The translations under genes were made by a program, and so were the position numbers. Under the pieces are notes generated by a model. It was not told the origin of the DNA. It saw only the letters and a program-made list of their open reading frames with translations, and did not search any database. A DNA stretch of 34,500 nt, from positions 1-34,500 of IMG/VR virus record IMGVR_UViG_3300048504_000538; one strand, written 5' to 3'. This DNA is from a virus. Each line of letters begins with the position of its first letter. Position 1 is the first letter of the stretch. Shown here in pieces: positions 33,281-34,500 of this stretch.

Positions 33281-34500
33281 CTATCCAGATATAAATATCC
33301 GTTCGCTTAATAATGTTGGTGTTCTTGCCTTTAAAGATGCCAAAGAACCTTGTTGAACCGGTACAGATGTCGTTACATATGGGTCATAATGTACATGACT
33401 AGACAACCAATCACATAGATCATCTAACCACCATTTTACACAATCTCCTTTTAAACTTGGATGATTTTTCGTTGTATATGTACCGAGGTGTACAGTTGGT
33501 GCTTCAATTGAGGCGTGGATGTCTGTTTTAACGACAAACCTTCTTTTTGAATTCATTGTAATTTCGTCATCTGTTGTGACGAAGAACTTTCTTTTTGAAA
33601 ATATTCCACATTCTTGAGTTTTTGCAGATATTAAAATTCGTTCAGAATTTATTACAATTTGATTTCCATTTAATACAGATGGTAACTGAACCCCAAATAT
33701 AATTCCATTGCTTTGTTGCTCCAATACAAGATTTACAGTTTTTTCAATTTCTGTGTCAAATACTTCATCAAATTTTTTATCTGCATCTGCTACTGTTTTA
33801 TTTACTTCGTTGGATTTTTTTAAATTAGCTAAATCATTTGGGTGTAATAATCCAACTGCATTCAAGTCTGCATCTTCAAGTATTGTTCCCTTTAACTCTT
33901 CTCTTGTAATCGTTTCACCTGTAAAATAAGATTTAACTTCGTTGTCTCCCTCTTTAGCAGGTTCTCCCCCAAATGGTTTTGTGGTTTTTATTTTTTTACT
34001 AATTTTAGTAACTTCGTTTGTTTTATTATTTATTTTGTAAGTATCCTCTACTACATTTTGTTCATCATCTATGTAAGTATCATAAACTATCGTATCATCA
34101 TCTGTGTCATATTCAATCCCACTTTTACCACCTTCTGTTATGGTATGTGATCGTGGTGTTTTATCTTCACTTTTACTTTTTTCTTTTACCTTTTCCGTTG
34201 AGCTATCTTTTTCAGACTCCAATCCCATGTGTTCATTTACACTTTTTTTAGTGTCGTCTTTTTTTACACTTTCCGTATCTGTCTTTTGTTCAGTTGCATC
34301 TCTAACCTGTGTTTTAATACTTTTCTGAGAAAATTCTGTATTTTCTACTTTTATTTTACTTTTTACATTTTGTGCGTTTTGCTCACATGGATTTTCAGTT
34401 TGAGGATGTGAAATACCCGTACCGGAGTCATGTGAGTTTTTGAGTGGTGTTTTTAGTTTCAACGAACTGTAATCCACACACATGGCACACTCGGAGGTTT
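33281..34500 (-). CDS. Baseplate hub/spike protein, C-terminal part (5' end outside window)
   Basis: An ATG at 34483 would give 400 aa, but the frame is open to base 34500 (reading ...TSECA before that Met) and no good ribosome-binding site precedes it, so the gene probably starts beyond the window. The first ~250 visible residues are Lys/Glu/Ser/Thr-rich and mostly disordered. From about residue 260 the pattern turns strand-rich: FGVQLPSVLNGNQIVINSERILIS, KFFVTTDDEITMNSKRRFVVKT, IEAPTVHLG. It then ends in the helix and tail typical of phage spike proteins: SLKGDCVKWWLDDLCDW, SHVHYDP, QQGSLASLKARTPTLLSERIFISG. Such repetitive short strands form intertwined beta-helices in gp5-type spikes. Membrane puncture is the inferred role. 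The lysozyme and OB-fold parts, if any, lie outside. Confidence 0.75.
   Translation of the reverse strand, partial: TSECAMCVDYSSLKLKTPLKNSHDSGTGISHPQTENPCEQNAQNVKSKIKVENTEFSQKSIKTQVRDATEQKTDTESVKKDDTKKSVNEHMGLESEKDSSTEKVKEKSKSEDKTPRSHTITEGGKSGIEYDTDDDTIVYDTYIDDEQNVVEDTYKINNKTNEVTKISKKIKTTKPFGGEPAKEGDNEVKSYFTGETITREELKGTILEDADLNAVGLLHPNDLANLKKSNEVNKTVADADKKFDEVFDTEIEKTVNLVLEQQSNGIIFGVQLPSVLNGNQIVINSERILISAKTQECGIFSKRKFFVTTDDEITMNSKRRFVVKTDIHASIEAPTVHLGTYTTKNHPSLKGDCVKWWLDDLCDWLSSHVHYDPYVTTSVPVQQGSLASLKARTPTLLSERIFISG

Noticed and set aside
14159-34411. Plus-strand ORFs of 60-123 codons scattered over the window
   Set aside because: All lie antisense within long minus-strand genes, show the Phe/Leu/Ser-rich composition expected of antisense frames in AT-rich DNA, and have no recognisable motifs.
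34466-34500. ATG at 34483 as the true start of the hub/spike gene
   Set aside because: The frame stays open to the window edge and no convincing ribosome-binding site precedes this ATG, so the gene is treated as truncated.

Overview
The window is a tightly packed, AT-rich stretch of a large tailed-phage genome. Every credible gene lies on the minus strand, so transcription runs from high to low coordinates. The gene set points to a myovirus of the T4-like superfamily: a gp25-like and a gp6-like baseplate wedge protein, a hub/spike C-terminus, and gp46/gp47-type (Rad50/Mre11) recombination subunits beside a DnaG-type primase and a RuvC-type resolvase. Several tail proteins resemble families I know from marine T4-like cyanophages, which suggests an aquatic phage. 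The host cannot be read from the sequence. I saw no tRNA, rRNA, CRISPR array, integrase or IS element.

Structural block (34500 down to about 6128). It opens with the C-terminal part of a baseplate hub/spike protein that runs off the window. Next come a small helical protein, gp25, gp6, a DNRLRE-like tail protein carrying a 10-unit 15-bp minisatellite, a small coiled-coil protein, a giant 3679-aa tail-associated protein (VrlC-like), a LamG-like protein, two conserved virion proteins, a second giant of 2620 aa, and a small basic disordered protein. Most neighbours overlap or touch, so 34500-16735 reads as one operon. Short leaders before 16671, 14570 and 6655 separate the later units.

Replication/recombination block (6083 to 1). 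The order is RuvC-like resolvase, primase, the N-terminal half of an Mre11/gp47 nuclease, a GT9-like glycosyltransferase, a fusion of the Mre11/gp47 C-terminal part with a full Rad50/gp46 ATPase, and finally a P-loop kinase-like protein cut by the window edge. The first five overlap by 1 to 26 bases.

The two most notable observations are these. (1) The Mre11/gp47 coding region is broken between its last metal-binding motif (GDIH) and its YSGS..QQNHGE motif by a complete, unrelated glycosyltransferase-like gene, and the orphaned C-terminal part is fused to Rad50. (2) The two giant tail proteins look like mosaics: ordinary phage tail scaffolds into which modules have been inserted. The modules are an unrecognised ~150-aa repeat (five tandem copies in one protein, one copy inside a LamG-like domain of the other), a dockerin-like pair of calcium-binding loops, FG-GAP-like propeller blades, a second unrecognised 'NGTY' repeat, fibronectin type III domains, a CBM5/12-like module and a Thr-Pro linker. 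Together they suggest a modular host-surface or polysaccharide recognition apparatus attached to the baseplate.
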